From Kudoa neothunni (taxonomy: Eukaryota; Cnidaria): a DNA stretch of 64,000 nt. Below the pieces are notes generated by a model. That model saw only the letters and a list, made by a program, of their open reading frames with translations. It searched no databases and was not told the origin of the DNA. Location of the stretch: positions 11,842,001-11,906,000 of the forward strand of contig OZ199838.1 in NCBI GenBank assembly GCA_964304625.1, read 5' to 3'. This document shows, piece by piece, positions 1-12,680 of this stretch (positions within the stretch are counted from its first letter, which is position 1; each line of letters starts with the position of its first letter). A program made the position numbers and the translations under genes.

Positions 1-1138
1 GACTTACTTAAAGACTATCACTACATTGTTTTAGTAGATGAGTATTGATTATAAATTTCATTTAATTACTATAAAGTTTTTATTTTATCTTAATTGAAAC
101 AAAAGAGAAAATCGAGAAAATACATGTTTCAAGGTTTTTTTGATTCGTATGCTTCTAATAATTTAGAATTCTTAATTATTTAAACTTATAAACTAAATTG
201 ATTAGTTCTAATTTTTAATCTAGTTGAGTTTAATTGATTTGTTACTAGAAATTTAAAATGATGGGACAATAATCACCGTTTGTTAGATATTTTCTAGCAT
301 CATATACAGCATTTTATAAAATTATATACTTATCTTCAAATTTTGGTTAATAAAGAAATAATGAAAAAATTTAAAGCTCGACAAATGAATACCTTATTAG
401 CATTTATACAATTTAAGTATGATCGAATAAATAAACTATGAATTTTATACCTGAAAAAATTGTAATTCTAAATTACAACTACAAATATAGTTAACTTTGC
501 GATTTTTGTGAATTATACAGTAGACAACGGAAGGTTCGTAATCCCATTGTGGGTCTCAAAACTGAAATATACTAAATCCTGCCACGGGAATTAGTTAACT
601 GTTTCACATTCACATTTAAATACAAATTCATTATTTTGTTATATTTATATTATTTTCGTCTCATCTTTATAACTGCTTTTCAGCAAAAAATTTTTAATCC
701 GGCCTTGAGGCTTGTAAAAATCGAAAATAATTAAGTTTGGGAAGATTAAATTCGCTTCAACAATATTCAGTGCGCTTTCATTTCTAAATTTTGGTAAAAA
801 TTTAGCGTCAATGATTGAATTCCTGATTTTCAATGCCTCAAAGGGGTTGCAAAATTTCAGTTACCTGCTGAAGCCTTTGTTAGTCATCTTAAGGACTGGA
901 TTAAGATTCGACAGCAAGATTATATGAATAATGATATTGCAAGAATAACCTATTCAATATTGTATTTAATAAAATATAGCTCCAATGGAAATAAGCAAAT
1001 ATAAATAAATTTGGTAACGTTAAAATTCAACGATCACCAACGAATATCACTCTCGTAATCATTCTTAGTTCCTTATACTCTTTAAATTATTCAAATTATT
1101 TTGTCTTATGTCATTTTGTTAAATTATTGATAGATACA
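1..1138. other. AT-rich intergenic stretch
   Basis: No gene, RNA or repeat could be supported here. A 62-codon open frame on the minus strand near 645-833 has no recognisable motif and looks like chance. The same is true of 1274-1975, between the small element at 1139 and the FATP start. Confidence 0.5.
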
Positions 1139-1273
1139 TTAACAACAAAGTTGATGTTTACGCCCCGTGAACTGAGTTTTTCCGCGATTTTCCACAGTAG
1201 CGATTAAACCCGATCCCGTGGGGATATAATATTACAACCAAATGATTAGTGGGGCGTATAAATGCACTGTTAA
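1139..1273. mobile_element. short TTAA-ended inverted-repeat element (MITE)
   Basis: A 135-bp segment begins TTAACA and ends TGTTAA. Its inner ends match as inverted repeats: ATGTTTACGCCCC on the left, and ATTTATACGCCCC when the right end is reverse-complemented. piggyBac elements insert at TTAA and duplicate it, so a nonautonomous piggyBac-type MITE is the simplest reading. It has no coding capacity. The family is inferred from the ends alone. Confidence 0.5.
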
Positions 1274-1975
1274 GCCATCGAAAAAGTTTATTATTGCAAT
1301 ATATAGAACGCAATTATATGATAATATTCTTCTTTTATTGAAAACGTCAGAATTTCGGAATAGAAATCAATAATTCCAATATCAAAAGTCACTAATTAAA
1401 TAAAGCTAATTAACATTTATTTGATAATAAACATAGTTTTGGTTACAGATGATGGATGCAGTCAAGGTATCTTGTTAATTATTGAATAATTGGGATTAGG
1501 ACAGTCACAAAAATGTTATCTATATGTCACAATTATAGAAATGCAATTCTTTTGATGATTGTTTTGTGTTAAGGGAATCGAATAATTTCAACATAAATTT
1601 AAAGCGTATATCAACTTAATTGGGCTGATATACAGAACAGAAATTAATAAGTATATAATCACATAAGATCTAGTTGAAAGATGTAATGTATTAGGATTAA
1701 TCTTATTTTAATAATAATATTTAACCTCAATTTAGGAAATTTTCTAATTAAACAACAACAATGTACATCTCGCAATTAATATTAAAAATAAATAATACTA
1801 CCGTATCAGCTAATAATACAAAATATACTGAAAATACGCAAATTGATCTGTGCCGATTATTTTATCCCCGACGAAGCATCATTTCAACGGGTGGCATTCG
1901 GCTGAACTAGACAATAAAATCCAACTATAATCTATTTTCAAAAGTTTTTTTTCTTGAAAAATATTTCTTATTTAC

Positions 1976-4198
1976 ATGCTTCAGCAGATAATCACCATAT
2001 TCGTATCATTTTCTCTATCAGCTATAATGTGGATGATATCGTTGAGTTCAACATTGTTTTTGGCCTCATACTACAAATATTCCAACGGATACACACAACC
2101 GTTTTCTCTATTCTATCATTTGCTTAAGACTTTGCCTAGAGATTTATGGTAATTGATATGATTGATGAAATGTGAATTTGAGTTGGATGGTTGATTTGTC
2201 TTAGGTTTGTGTACATCATATTTTGCTGGAACTTGCAGTTGTTCTATCGAAAAATAAGAAATCTATCGATTATTGATGATCTTCGTTCGAACGTCAACAA
2301 AACACCACATAAAGAAGCTCTTGTTGGTTTGAACGGTACCACCTACACTTTTCAACAGTTGGAGGATTATTCGAACCAGGTTTCAAATTTTATTCTCTCC
2401 AAAGGACACATTAATGAAAAATCTATTGTGCTTATTATGGAAAATTGCCCCGAGTACATTGCGTTATGGCTTGGAATTGCGAAGTGTGGTATTATCACCT
2501 CACTTCAAAATTACAATCTCACTGGAGAGCAGCTGATTAATTGTCTCAACTCATCCCAAGCCAACACAATTATCGTTTCCAACAAATACTATCAACATTC
2601 GTTGGCTGATCTGGATTTGAATGATTTCGTGGTGCATATTTATGATGTGCCTTCCACCGAAAATAAATCATCAACTCCAGCCGCCCTTTCTACTATCAAT
2701 AACCAAATATTGGAACAATCGACTCAACCTATTGTTTACACCGAAGGTGGTCCTGTAAAAAAACCTTCGTTTGATGGTACATACAATAAAATTTCGATCA
2801 TTAGCCTCTAATATATTTTCTCCCAATTAAAAATCTAGATATTCTTTTCTACATCTATACATCGGGAACCACAGGCCTTCCAAAGCCAGTCAAAGTGTCC
2901 CATAGAAAGTAGATCTATGTTCAACTGCTTACGCTGAAATTTGACTATTTAGAGCATATGTATTCGCTTCGAGTGGGGCTTTTCTCAGCACGACCTCAAA
3001 GGATGTCATTTACACCTTTCTTCCACTCTACCATATCAGCAGTGGTGTTGTGTGCGTGATGCAATGCTTCCTATTTGGCGCCACTATGGTTATTCGAGAA
3101 AAGTTTTCCGCTTCCAACCTTGTCAAAGACTGTATCAAATATCATGCTACTGTATGGTGGTTGTTTTTGTGAGTGCGAATTTGCTTTAACTATCATACAG
3201 GGATTCAATTATGTTGGTGAGGTGTGTCGCTATCTGATGAATATACCGGTGCAGAAGGAGGAAAAAGATCTTAGACTGAGAATTGTTTTCGGTAATGGTC
3301 TTCGAGAGAATATTTGGAACGATTTTGCTGCTCGTTATCATATCGATCTTATTGGAGAATTCTATGGTAGCACCGAAGGCAATGTAGCTTTTATGAATGC
3401 AAGCAATAAAACTGGTGCATGTGGTTTCCTACCAATATGGACCAAGCCATTTATTCCTTACTGTATTGTAAAATGTGATCTATCGACTGGCGAAATTATC
3501 AAAGATAAGAACGGTCATTGTATCCAATGCGATATTGGAGAGCCCGGACACATTATTGGACAAATCACAAAGTGTATGTGTGTTGATTTCTCTATCTCTC
3601 CATTATCTGAATGTATTTTTTTATTTTAGTAATCACCCTATCCAATGTGGACGGCTACACCTGCGAAAAAGCAACAAACGCCAAGCTTATTAGAAATGCA
3701 TTTAGAGATGGCGATGTTTATTTCATCACTGGAGACATTATGCGCCAAGATGAAGAGGGATATTTCTATTTTATGGATCGTGTGGGAGATACGTTCCGCT
3801 GGAAGGGAGAAAACGTGTCCACTCAGGAACTCGAGAATATCATTATCAAAAAATTGAACAATCAGGATGTTGTTGTGTATGGGGTGGAAGTACCGGGCAA
3901 AGAAGGCAAGGCTGGAATGCTCACCTTGGTTGATCAAAACCAGAATATCTCATTGTCTCGTGTGTATGATGCTGTACGCGATATGCCAGTATACCAACAA
4001 CCATTGTTTGTACGAATTTCGTCTCAACATCACATCACTACCACTTTCAAATTCAACAAAGTCAACCTCAAAAAAGAAGGTTTCAATCCTCATTTGGTGA
4101 CGGACAAACTTTTCTACCTGGATCAACAAAATAAAACCTATCTACCACTAACCAAAGAAATCTATGATGATATTACTAATGGCGGGATCAATTTTTGA
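1976..4198 (+). CDS. SLC27A-type long-chain fatty acid transport protein / acyl-CoA synthetase
   Basis: Six exons (1976-2148, 2205-2776, 2839-2908, 2953-3151, 3201-3573, 3630-4198) join in frame to 651 codons, the normal FATP size. The start is the ATG opening a hydrophobic N-terminal membrane segment (MLQQIITIFVSFSLSAIMW). Next come the AMP-binding core IYTSGTTGLPKPV near residue 255, EFYGSTEGN, and the FATP signature DRVGDTFRWKGENVST near residue 512; the C-terminus is LFYLDQQNKTYLPL. Known family role: activates long-chain or very-long-chain fatty acids to CoA esters, driving uptake, at plasma or ER membrane. The fifth donor is best placed at GT|GTATGT, which keeps the frame. Introns are 44-62 nt. 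It looks intact; which of the SLC27A paralogues it is cannot be told. Confidence 0.93.
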
Positions 4199-5760
4199 GT
4201 CTTATTCACTAGTTTCTGTGATGTAAAACGATCTAACTCCGAGTGATTTTTTCTCTGTTTCATTGTCATACTGACCTTTGACCGAACCTATTTGTCCTTG
4301 TATTGATAAAATCTATACTTTAGTCATGTTACATTTGTGATGATTTCCATCTTATTTGCTTCGAGCTGATGCGTGCATATGCTGAAACTGACTAAATATT
4401 ATTATTGGATTAATCGTATTCAGATTTTCTTCCATCTTTCAATTAAGTCCCAATTTAAAAATGAACCGATTTAAGGTTTTATGTCTAGAAAATTACAATT
4501 AATTATTAATGTTATGATATGTCTGTGAAACTATATTAAATAATTTATCCTTAAGCAGTAGTATAAGATGCAAATCTTCAGTAATGTATTAAGTCTCGAT
4601 ATTGAGTAATTTAAAGTTTATCTTCTATAAATTTATTTAAGTGCGTCTTTTGTCAGTAGTTATCCAAAATAATCGACAATAAATATTTTAATGAAAAAAT
4701 GTGATACATTTTATAAAAAAATCGATTTCATCAGAAATTTTCGTATTTGCACGCATATAACCAAAATAATGAGAATGAGTAATAATAATAATAACGAGCT
4801 GCAAGAGTGTTCAAGTTAAAAAATCAACAATCTTTCTGACGCGCTAGGAGAATCATTGCAGAAAATTGAAGAATCATGTATTTAAGGGATCATTACGAAA
4901 CGAATCCAAATTTTTAAATTAAATTGATGAGGATTTAGGATTATTTCATCTGCTGATTGTTTCGGATATTACAAAAAACGCTCCGTTTTCTCGTAAGGAA
5001 CCTAAATAAAGACATTAAATTAGAATAAAACATTTACATATAGTAATATTATTTTTATTTTCTCTGTGCCGAAATAAAATATATTTCATTATTGTAAGTC
5101 AATGTTGACGAACAAATTTGACAAAATGACGAAATAGCTTGGAAACTCCGATATTACTCTATAGATAATTTTAGGTCCATTGATAAAACCAATGCAAAGA
5201 GTTTATATTTTTTATGGCCGATGAAAATAGAAATAACTTCGAGTTATCCCAAAATTAATTCAATAATAAATGTTTTTGATCAAAAATATTTTTTTTAAAA
5301 TAACCTCTCAAAATTCTTTCTTTTTAAAATTGATAAATTATACACAGATTTATTGAGTAATCATAAGTTTAAACGATTATTTTCTTCTCTATTTTTTATC
5401 ACAACTTTGTGTCCCTATTTGAGTGTTAGCGCCACGTGACCATTCATAGGGAGTTATTTCGCAAATTGCATATAATCAAAGTATGTATCTTTAACAAATT
5501 AAAAAGTCTCATTTTAAATCTCTAACTTTTTAGATGAGTACGCGAAAATTTAAGTGTAAAATTATTTCCAATAAATATGATTTTTGTACTAAATAATTTG
5601 ATATGACATAAATTTTAATTGAAAAAAGTTAAAATAAAATTAAGTAGAGAATTTTCATTAACAATGAATAAAGGATTTTAAAAAAATTCTTCTCAAACTG
5701 ACTCGCGCATCGTGTGTTAATTCTCATATTTTTCGCGTGCATTCCAATTTGTTTATCTTA
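4199..5760. other. intergenic region between FATP and COQ6
   Basis: AT-rich, with no open frame of interest on either strand. It presumably holds the FATP 3' untranslated region and the promoter of the downstream COQ6 gene. No specific element could be recognised. Confidence 0.5.
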
Positions 5761-7666
5761 ATGTTGCTTTTAAAACATTTTTCGAGAAGAATACATTATG
5801 ATTATGTGATTTGCGGAGGTGGATCGAGCGGTTTGGCGTTGGCAAATAGAATAGGTTTTTTATCAACATTCAAATTCTAACCTTTTTTAAGCTGTTAGCA
5901 ATTATCTGAAAGAAAAAAAAGTGTTGGTTATTGACAAAGGAAAGGGATTAGATCTTAATGTGAAACATTCCTTTCCCGAAACAATTAATCGAGTGTTTTT
6001 AACTAACCCTAGATCAGTTGAACTTTTTAAAAGTATGTCTCTTTATTTATTTATCTGTCTATCGTTCCTTTATTTCTCCGATATAATAGCGATCGGGATA
6101 TGGGATGAGCTCGAAAAAACTGCTTCAAACCCTATTCGAAGAATAGAAGTTGTTTTTTATATGTAAAGTTGCAACTGAATGTATTCTGAAACCAGATTTG
6201 GGACGAATATACTGGAAATCTTGATTTTAACCCTCTTGATAAAAGCTCAAACTTATGTTACATGATTGACAACGCTGTTCTTCAGATCATACTCTACAAA
6301 AAATTTTTATCATTTGTCTCAAAAAAAGCACATTCTCACAAACTTAAAACTCATATAACCTATTTGAAATCATTCACAGTATTGTGATTGTTATGTTTTT
6401 ACGACTGTAAAGACTTTAAGGGGGATAAGAACCATTTGGAAATCGGTCTTTCAGATGGCTCATTTGTAACAGCAAACTTGCTTGTATGTTTTGTGACAAT
6501 GCTTGATGAACCTTTAATATCTCTATAGATTGGTTGTGATGGTGCTAATTCTAAAGTGAGAGAATTCGCACAAATCGATACCTTAACACATGATTACAAC
6601 ATTACTGATCATGTTGGAACCATCAAATATATTCCAGTAATTGTTGGCGCTCTTTTTTGACTTTTTTATCGTTTCATTAGAATGACGATGGGTTCATAAC
6701 GTTCAAGAAAATCACCAAAAATGGATTTGTTGCCTTCCTTACGGTATTGAATTTTGTCGATTGTAATTTTATCTTTGTTTCTTGTGATAGCTAAGTCCTG
6801 GAGTTGCTTCGTTGTCTTGGTGTGTTAATAATCCATTTGGTGCTGAACTTAGCACGATGGATGATAAAGAATTCATAGACGAGCTCAATAAAATTTTAGT
6901 AAATCTTTGTTAATTATTGAAGGTGTTTGATTTATTTGGCTATTTGAAGGCCAGAAAATCAGATATCCCACCTATTCTAAGTTCATGCAGGAATATGTTT
7001 GATAATTTGTGGATGGGATTGAAACCTGGTAGGTCTTAAGACTTTTATTGTTACACTTGCTGATTTAAATTGCTTAGGAATGCATGGGTCACATATGAGC
7101 GATTTTAATTATAGACCGATAAAAGTTGATTCCATTATTGCCGGTTCCAGGTTGTCGTACCCACTCAGATTGATTCTTGCAAAAACTTTTGTGAAGAATA
7201 ATATTGTTCTCGTTGGGTAATAGAGTCATCAACAAATTATATAAATCTAAAAATTGGATAGCGATGCAGCTCATCGTCTAAACCCCATAACTGGACAAGG
7301 TTTGAACCTGGGACTTCGAGATGTTGAAGAACTTGTTACTATTCTTGAAAAAACTCAACTTAAAGGATACAATAATTGTTAATTTAATCCATTTCCAATT
7401 CCAACTACTGCTAATATTCAAACTATAGATTGTCCTTCACTTCTTCAAAACTATAACAACTACAGACGACTTGAAACTTTGATGCACGCTGGATTTGGAA
7501 CTGCAACCAATTATCTTTTCGCTAACGATATCAAATTAGTTGGCTTGTTTCGCTCATTTGGTCTAAATGTTGCCAACATATTACCCTTTAAAGTGATTGC
7601 TATTTACCAATGCTCCTTACATTAATTTTCATTTAGGATTCAATTGTGAACAAATGTATTGGATAA
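5761..7666 (+). CDS. COQ6: COQ6-type ubiquinone biosynthesis FAD monooxygenase
   Basis: Thirteen small exons (5761-5854, 5892-6032, 6090-6148, 6196-6378, 6421-6483, 6529-6636, 6681-6743, 6791-6898, 6950-7028, 7078-7216, 7262-7377, 7429-7592, 7637-7666) join without a break to 448 codons, close to human COQ6. The start MLLLKHFSRRIHYDYVIC gives a short basic, matrix-targeting-like leader. The dinucleotide motif GGGSSG (residues 19-24) follows, then IGCDGANSKVRE, and the second FAD motif GDAAHRLNPITGQG near residues 346-359, split by an intron inside the GD. Known role: ring hydroxylation of the coenzyme Q precursor on the mitochondrial inner membrane. Introns are about 37-80 nt. A related copy lies 2.7 kb downstream on the same strand, so this is half of a tandem duplication. 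Confidence 0.9.
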
Positions 7667-8050
7667 ATTATTTATAATTTTAAATTTTTCGCATAACGAA
7701 ATTTCTCGTTTATTACAACTGAACCGTCATATGATTCACTAATTTTTTACTTAAGTTAACCCTTCATTTTTACATCTATTTTATCCATGTAATTTTATGT
7801 AAGTTAAAGAAACCTTAGAAATATATTTAGTAGTATTTAACAGTCTAATATCCTTAATTTTCGTATATCTTAGATTTACCATATTAATTTAATTTAAACG
7901 AAAGCTTAACAACAGGTATCGTTAATGTTATGGCATATTTTGAACATGCAATTTTCAATTAAAATCAATTTAAACCGTCGAATTGGAAGAAAATAGCCGG
8001 TTTTTATTTGTTATAACCGAACAAAATCAATATTCGTCAAAGGAAAGCGT
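7667..8050. other. AT-rich spacer after COQ6
   Basis: Nothing codes here. The last 100 bases contain ACCGTCGAA and CCGGTTTTTATT stretches that recur in inverted form at 8830-8890. They probably form the eroded left end of the hAT remnant that follows. Confidence 0.4.
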
Positions 8051-8892
8051 TTGAATGTGGGAAGGAAACAACGTGAATTGATTAATTACTTGGTGGAATG
8101 GAACACTTACGAAGCTATTGGGGATTTCCCGGTTTGTAAATATTGCATAGGACTTAACGAATTTTCCGATATACGATCTGATAGCCTTAATATGCCTAAC
8201 TTTTCATTAAATTTTTTAACTAATGCTCTTACTCCGTTATGTGATTTCTCAAAATTAATACAACAAACGACAATTTTACATCATGGATCTTTGATCCGAT
8301 AAAGGATGACTTTCTAAGTAATGGAGATCATTTGGTCGAAAATTGCAAAGGTATTATTGGCTTTGTTCCATTTAAATCTTGAAACAATTTTATATTTAAA
8401 TTTGAAAATTTGTGTGATGCCACAAACGAAAAAATTGATCGATAAATGCTCAGAAATTTTGATTATCTTTATTACTTTTTAGAAGGTGAAAAGAAGATTG
8501 AGGTTAATAACAAATACTACATGTTATGTAAAATGATAAAAGATTCAACTCAACCCTCAAAGATTGATTCCTGAAATAAAGTGTGGAATGCTTGTCCCAC
8601 TCTTTAGAGACTTTATCAAGATATATTGATGCTACCAGTTTCCTCTATTAATGTTGAAAGCAGTTTCTCAAGATTGCAAAATATATTTGGAAAAAAAGGA
8701 TCAATCTTTTTGATGGGAGCCTGGCAGTGCTCTAAATACTCGATTTTAATGGTCCATTATAACTAAACTTAAAGTTATTGGATCTATTTTTTTGTTAATT
8801 ATGATTTTTTTTCCAAAATAAAAGCCGATAAAAATCGAATTAAATTTTTTTTATTTCGGTCAATAAAAACCGTCGAAAATCACCAACCCTAG
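8051..8892 (+). mobile_element. hAT transposon remnant
   Basis: The region opens with a BED-like fragment (WNTYEAIGDFPVCKYC). Near 8625-8770 it encodes PVSSINVESSFSRLQNIF, the C-terminal dimerisation motif of hAT transposases. Most of the catalytic domain is missing or scrambled. The right end is probably the GTGATTTTCGACGG-type sequence finishing CACCAACCCTA at about 8892, because a related end occurs near 9954. Old, non-functional copy. Confidence 0.6.
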
Positions 8893-9439
8893 TTATAAGT
8901 AGGCGTCATAATTTTAAACGATTATGTTTAAAAAATTCGACGTTATTTTAAAAACTGCCGCATGCGTAACAAAAAAGTTTTTTTACCAAGCTCGGGGTTG
9001 TGGAAAAAATATTAATATAACTTTTTTATAAAATTTTCCTCTGGAATATAATATTTAACTCATTCGCTCAAACGTTAGGTTTAATTTATAACTTTGGATA
9101 AAATGCTTCAATTTCGGAAAACTTCTTTCCATCGCTATAGGTGATAGCGGTATAAGCACCAAATCTTGGCCTACCCTAGGCACTATGAAATACTTTGATT
9201 TGTTTATTCTTTAAATCCGAGATCTATCATTTTATCATTTCTATGGAGTGAAAGTTTCAACAACTCTTGTTGAGGAATTCTCGATGATCGACGTTAACCA
9301 ATGTTGATATATTTTTTAGGTCATTTCCTCATTTAAACCTGTTTATTCAGGCTATATAATTGTAAATCCGTTTTCCCTTGTTGCCCATAAATAGACGCAA
9401 AATAATCAAAGAACTCTCTCGATTTTAACCGAAAAATTT

Positions 9440-9955
9440 AAAAATACTTAAAAAATTAGACGGTTTTCGATTTAAATCGATTTTAGTCGTTTTAAATCGT
9501 CAATTGTTTTTAAAAGTTTCGACGTTTATTATACGAGAAAATTCGAAATCTTCCAATAAAATTGAAAGGGGTAGTAACCGAAGAGAGAATGATATTTTCT
9601 TGATGAATGGATAGACATAGAGAAGATGGAAAATGAATTAGTCTGTAAATATTGTAAAGTGGAATTATCTCTACTTCAAAATTGAACTTACAAGGAAATA
9701 AAATCAAAGAAACATTCTTCGTTAAAAATGCGTTTCGAGACACTTCTCTGCCAGTTAATTTTTAATGATTTAAAAAATGGCAACATTGTGAGAAATTTGG
9801 TCTCTGTTATTGTTCTCGCCATCTTCTCCTATGGTTATTCGATAAGAAAACTTTTTTGTGGTGATACCGTTCCAAATTTTTATAATTTAAATGCTCAAAC
9901 TAGGGCACATGTGCCTAGTTTGAACTAACCAAAATAAACGTCGAAAACTACGATC
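9440..9955 (+). mobile_element. second, related hAT fragment
   Basis: The right end (AATAAACGTCGAAAACTA then CTAGCTATAAA) resembles the end of the remnant at 8892, so both probably belong to one family. Inside, ELVCKYCKVELSLLQN resembles the BED zinc finger of the first copy. No catalytic domain is visible. The boundaries are approximate, and the interval 8893-9440 shows nothing else recognisable. Confidence 0.4.
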
Positions 9956-10411
9956 TCTAGCTATAAATTATAGAACAGCTTTAGTTATAGCATTAGATTT
10001 AATTTATATCATTAGATTTTACTATCCTGCCCTGTTATGAATATTTTTCTGGAGCAATCTTCCTAATCACGCACGCACGCATGCGCACATGAAATTGATA
10101 TTTTCCGGAATTATGTGTTTTTGAATAAGTAATTGAGTTTAATTCCTTTATATCATATTAAATAACATAATAATTAATTTTAAGAACACGATTATTTAGC
10201 TCTTGGGCCACATGTGCAAATGCGTCTTACGAAGCAAGATTATTTTTTCATCATGTTATTCATATTATTACTAAGTTAATGATTCCTAATAATTGTAAAA
10301 AATGTAACGTTAATAATGATACCATAAAAATATTGTTACCGATGTAGTAATTATAAAAAACAAATTTAACCCCTTTATAAGAATAAGCGCACGCATCCCA
10401 GAATACGCAAA
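9956..10411. other. intergenic, nothing recognised
   Basis: AT-rich sequence before the second COQ6-like gene. No open frame, repeat or RNA gene could be supported. Confidence 0.5.
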
Positions 10412-12446
10412 ATGAATTTGATTAAAAAATTTTGTAGAAATATTCATTATGACTACGTGATTTGTGGCGGAGCGTCAACAGGACTTGGCCTGGCCAATAA
10501 AATAGGCATTATTGGATCACCCACATGATTAATTTGATAACTGTCATTAGCACAAAGTCAATATTTGAAAAATAAAAGATTACTTTTGATCGAAAAAAGT
10601 GATGGAATTGATTTTAATAAAAAGCACAACTTTCCCCGAACTGTTAATCGAGTGCTGTGCACAAATCCAAAAACAGTAGATCTATTTAAAGGTAACGTTT
10701 GAAGTACACACGCCTTTATTAGTTTTAATTTTGAATCATTATAAAGAGCTCAATATATGGGATGAACTTTCGAAATGCGCTGTCCATCCCAGTAAACGTA
10801 TTGAAGTAATAAAATTCACAGTGATATTAGTAGTTCGGTAAATGCGAACATTTATAGATTTGGGACGAATACACTGGTCTCCTTGAATTTAAGCCCATAA
10901 CAAACGATTATTATCTTTGTTACATGATCGACAATGCTGTCCTTCAAACCTTGTTGTATAAGAAATTTTTGGGTTACGTGTCCGCGAAAAGGCACGACCT
11001 AATGTTAAACACTAGCATCGATTCAGTTCAGCGCTTTAAGGTACAAATTTGATTTTAAACATGAAATTTAATAGCATGTTTATAAAAATAAAAAGATGCT
11101 TTAAAACTATAAAATTTCTCATCTATTTTAATTGTTTAAATATTAAATATAGGAAAATAATGTGGATCGTATCGAGTTAAGGTTAAGTGACGATTCTACT
11201 GTTACTACGGATTTGTTGGTGGGTGTTCATATGACTATTAGATTGAATAAAAAATTACTTAGATTGGTTGTGATGGTGCTATGTCTCGAGTGAGAGAATT
11301 GGCTGAAATTCCCACCTGGACACATGATTACAACATGAGTTTGCATGTTGGTACCGCCAAGCATTCAAATGTAATTGGGCTATATAATTTTTATTGACAT
11401 TTACTTATTTTTAAGGATGTCAATGGAGATTATTACATTTAAAAAATTTACATCCAATGGATACGTAGCATTTCTACCTGTAATTCAACAATTTATTTAA
11501 ACAATCTGACGCATTGAACAAAAATTTTTTAAACATTATTAACGATTTTCTAAATAAATGCTACTGTATATAGCTGGGGTCCGGTTAATACATCATATGC
11601 TTGGTGTGTAAATGATCCAGAAGGGGATCGATTGGATCTTTTGGATAGTGTGGCATTGACTAATGTGATGAATGAATATTTGGTATGGATTATTTTGTCA
11701 AGGCTTACTTTACTTGACGGTAGGCGAGAAAATGTGAAATGTCGTCAATCTATTCTAAAGGCAAATCATTTTTGGACAATGTTATCATGGGATTAAAACC
11801 TGGTGCGGATATTTTCATTTCAGCAAATAAATAATTAATTACATTTAGGAAAACATGCCTCACTGTTAAGTGATTTCAATTATCGACCTCTTTTTATTGA
11901 ATCTATTGACCAAAATTCGCGTTATTCCTTCCCATTGAGACTTATATTGGCTAAGCAATATGTTAAAAATAATATAATTTTGGTTGGGTAAGTATATATA
12001 TATATATATAGTTTTTGCTGATGATTTGATATTATTAAAAATAAGAGATGCCGCTCATCGTATCAATCCAATTACGGCGCAAGGATTAAATCATGGTTAC
12101 AAAGATGTTGTACAACTCACCAAACTCTTAGAAGATACTCATTTACTTGGTTTCAATAACTGTAGCTTTATTCGTATAAAACAACGACACTTATCTAACT
12201 TATATTACTTAAGACAATGCAAAGTTTTTAAAAAAATATGATAGAAGAAGAAAGCTCGACGTGGCTTTGCATGTGGGATTCGGATCTATCACCAACTATG
12301 CATATGCAAACGACATAAAATCATTGACGTTTGTTAGGTCGTTTTTCCTACATGCTGCTAACAAATTCCCATACAAAGTAACTTTATGATGTATTGTTTA
12401 GTCAGCTGTATTTTAGAATTCAATTGTTCACAAAATTACATGCTAA
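10412..12446 (+). pseudogene. second COQ6-like gene, probably damaged
   Basis: Same exon order as the COQ6 gene at 5761, starting MNLIKKFCRNIHYDYVIC and ending FPYKNSIVHKITC. Most exons splice in frame. Points against normal function: the dinucleotide motif reads GGASTG where the neighbour has GGGSSG; the second FAD motif reads PITAQG where the neighbour has PITGQG; the first intron would need a GC donor; and two adjacent exons (about 11415-11480 and 11574-11690) are out of frame with their neighbours, by one base each. The intron splitting the GD motif holds a short TA repeat (about 11994-12010). It may be a decaying duplicate, a diverged paralogue with altered FAD binding, or a good gene with assembly errors. 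Confidence 0.7.
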
Positions 12447-12680
12447 ATTATCGCCTTGGTTATTTTCTCCACCCTTTGAAATTGAAAGTTTTAATAATGT
12501 AGATTGATAACTCGATTATGAATATATTTATTATTGAAATAATTATACATCTATTGTGGGAATAATAATTTTTTCATCTTATGGATAAAATCACCTATTT
12601 TTAAAGCAATAATTTTGTTGCAACGGGTAAGAAACAATTTTTTTTGAAAACGAAGAAAATATTAATTTTAAAGTAAAAGT

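Noticed and set aside
5921-6166. 81-codon frame as an independent small gene
   Set aside because: It reads through two COQ6 introns; the spliced model explains the sequence better.
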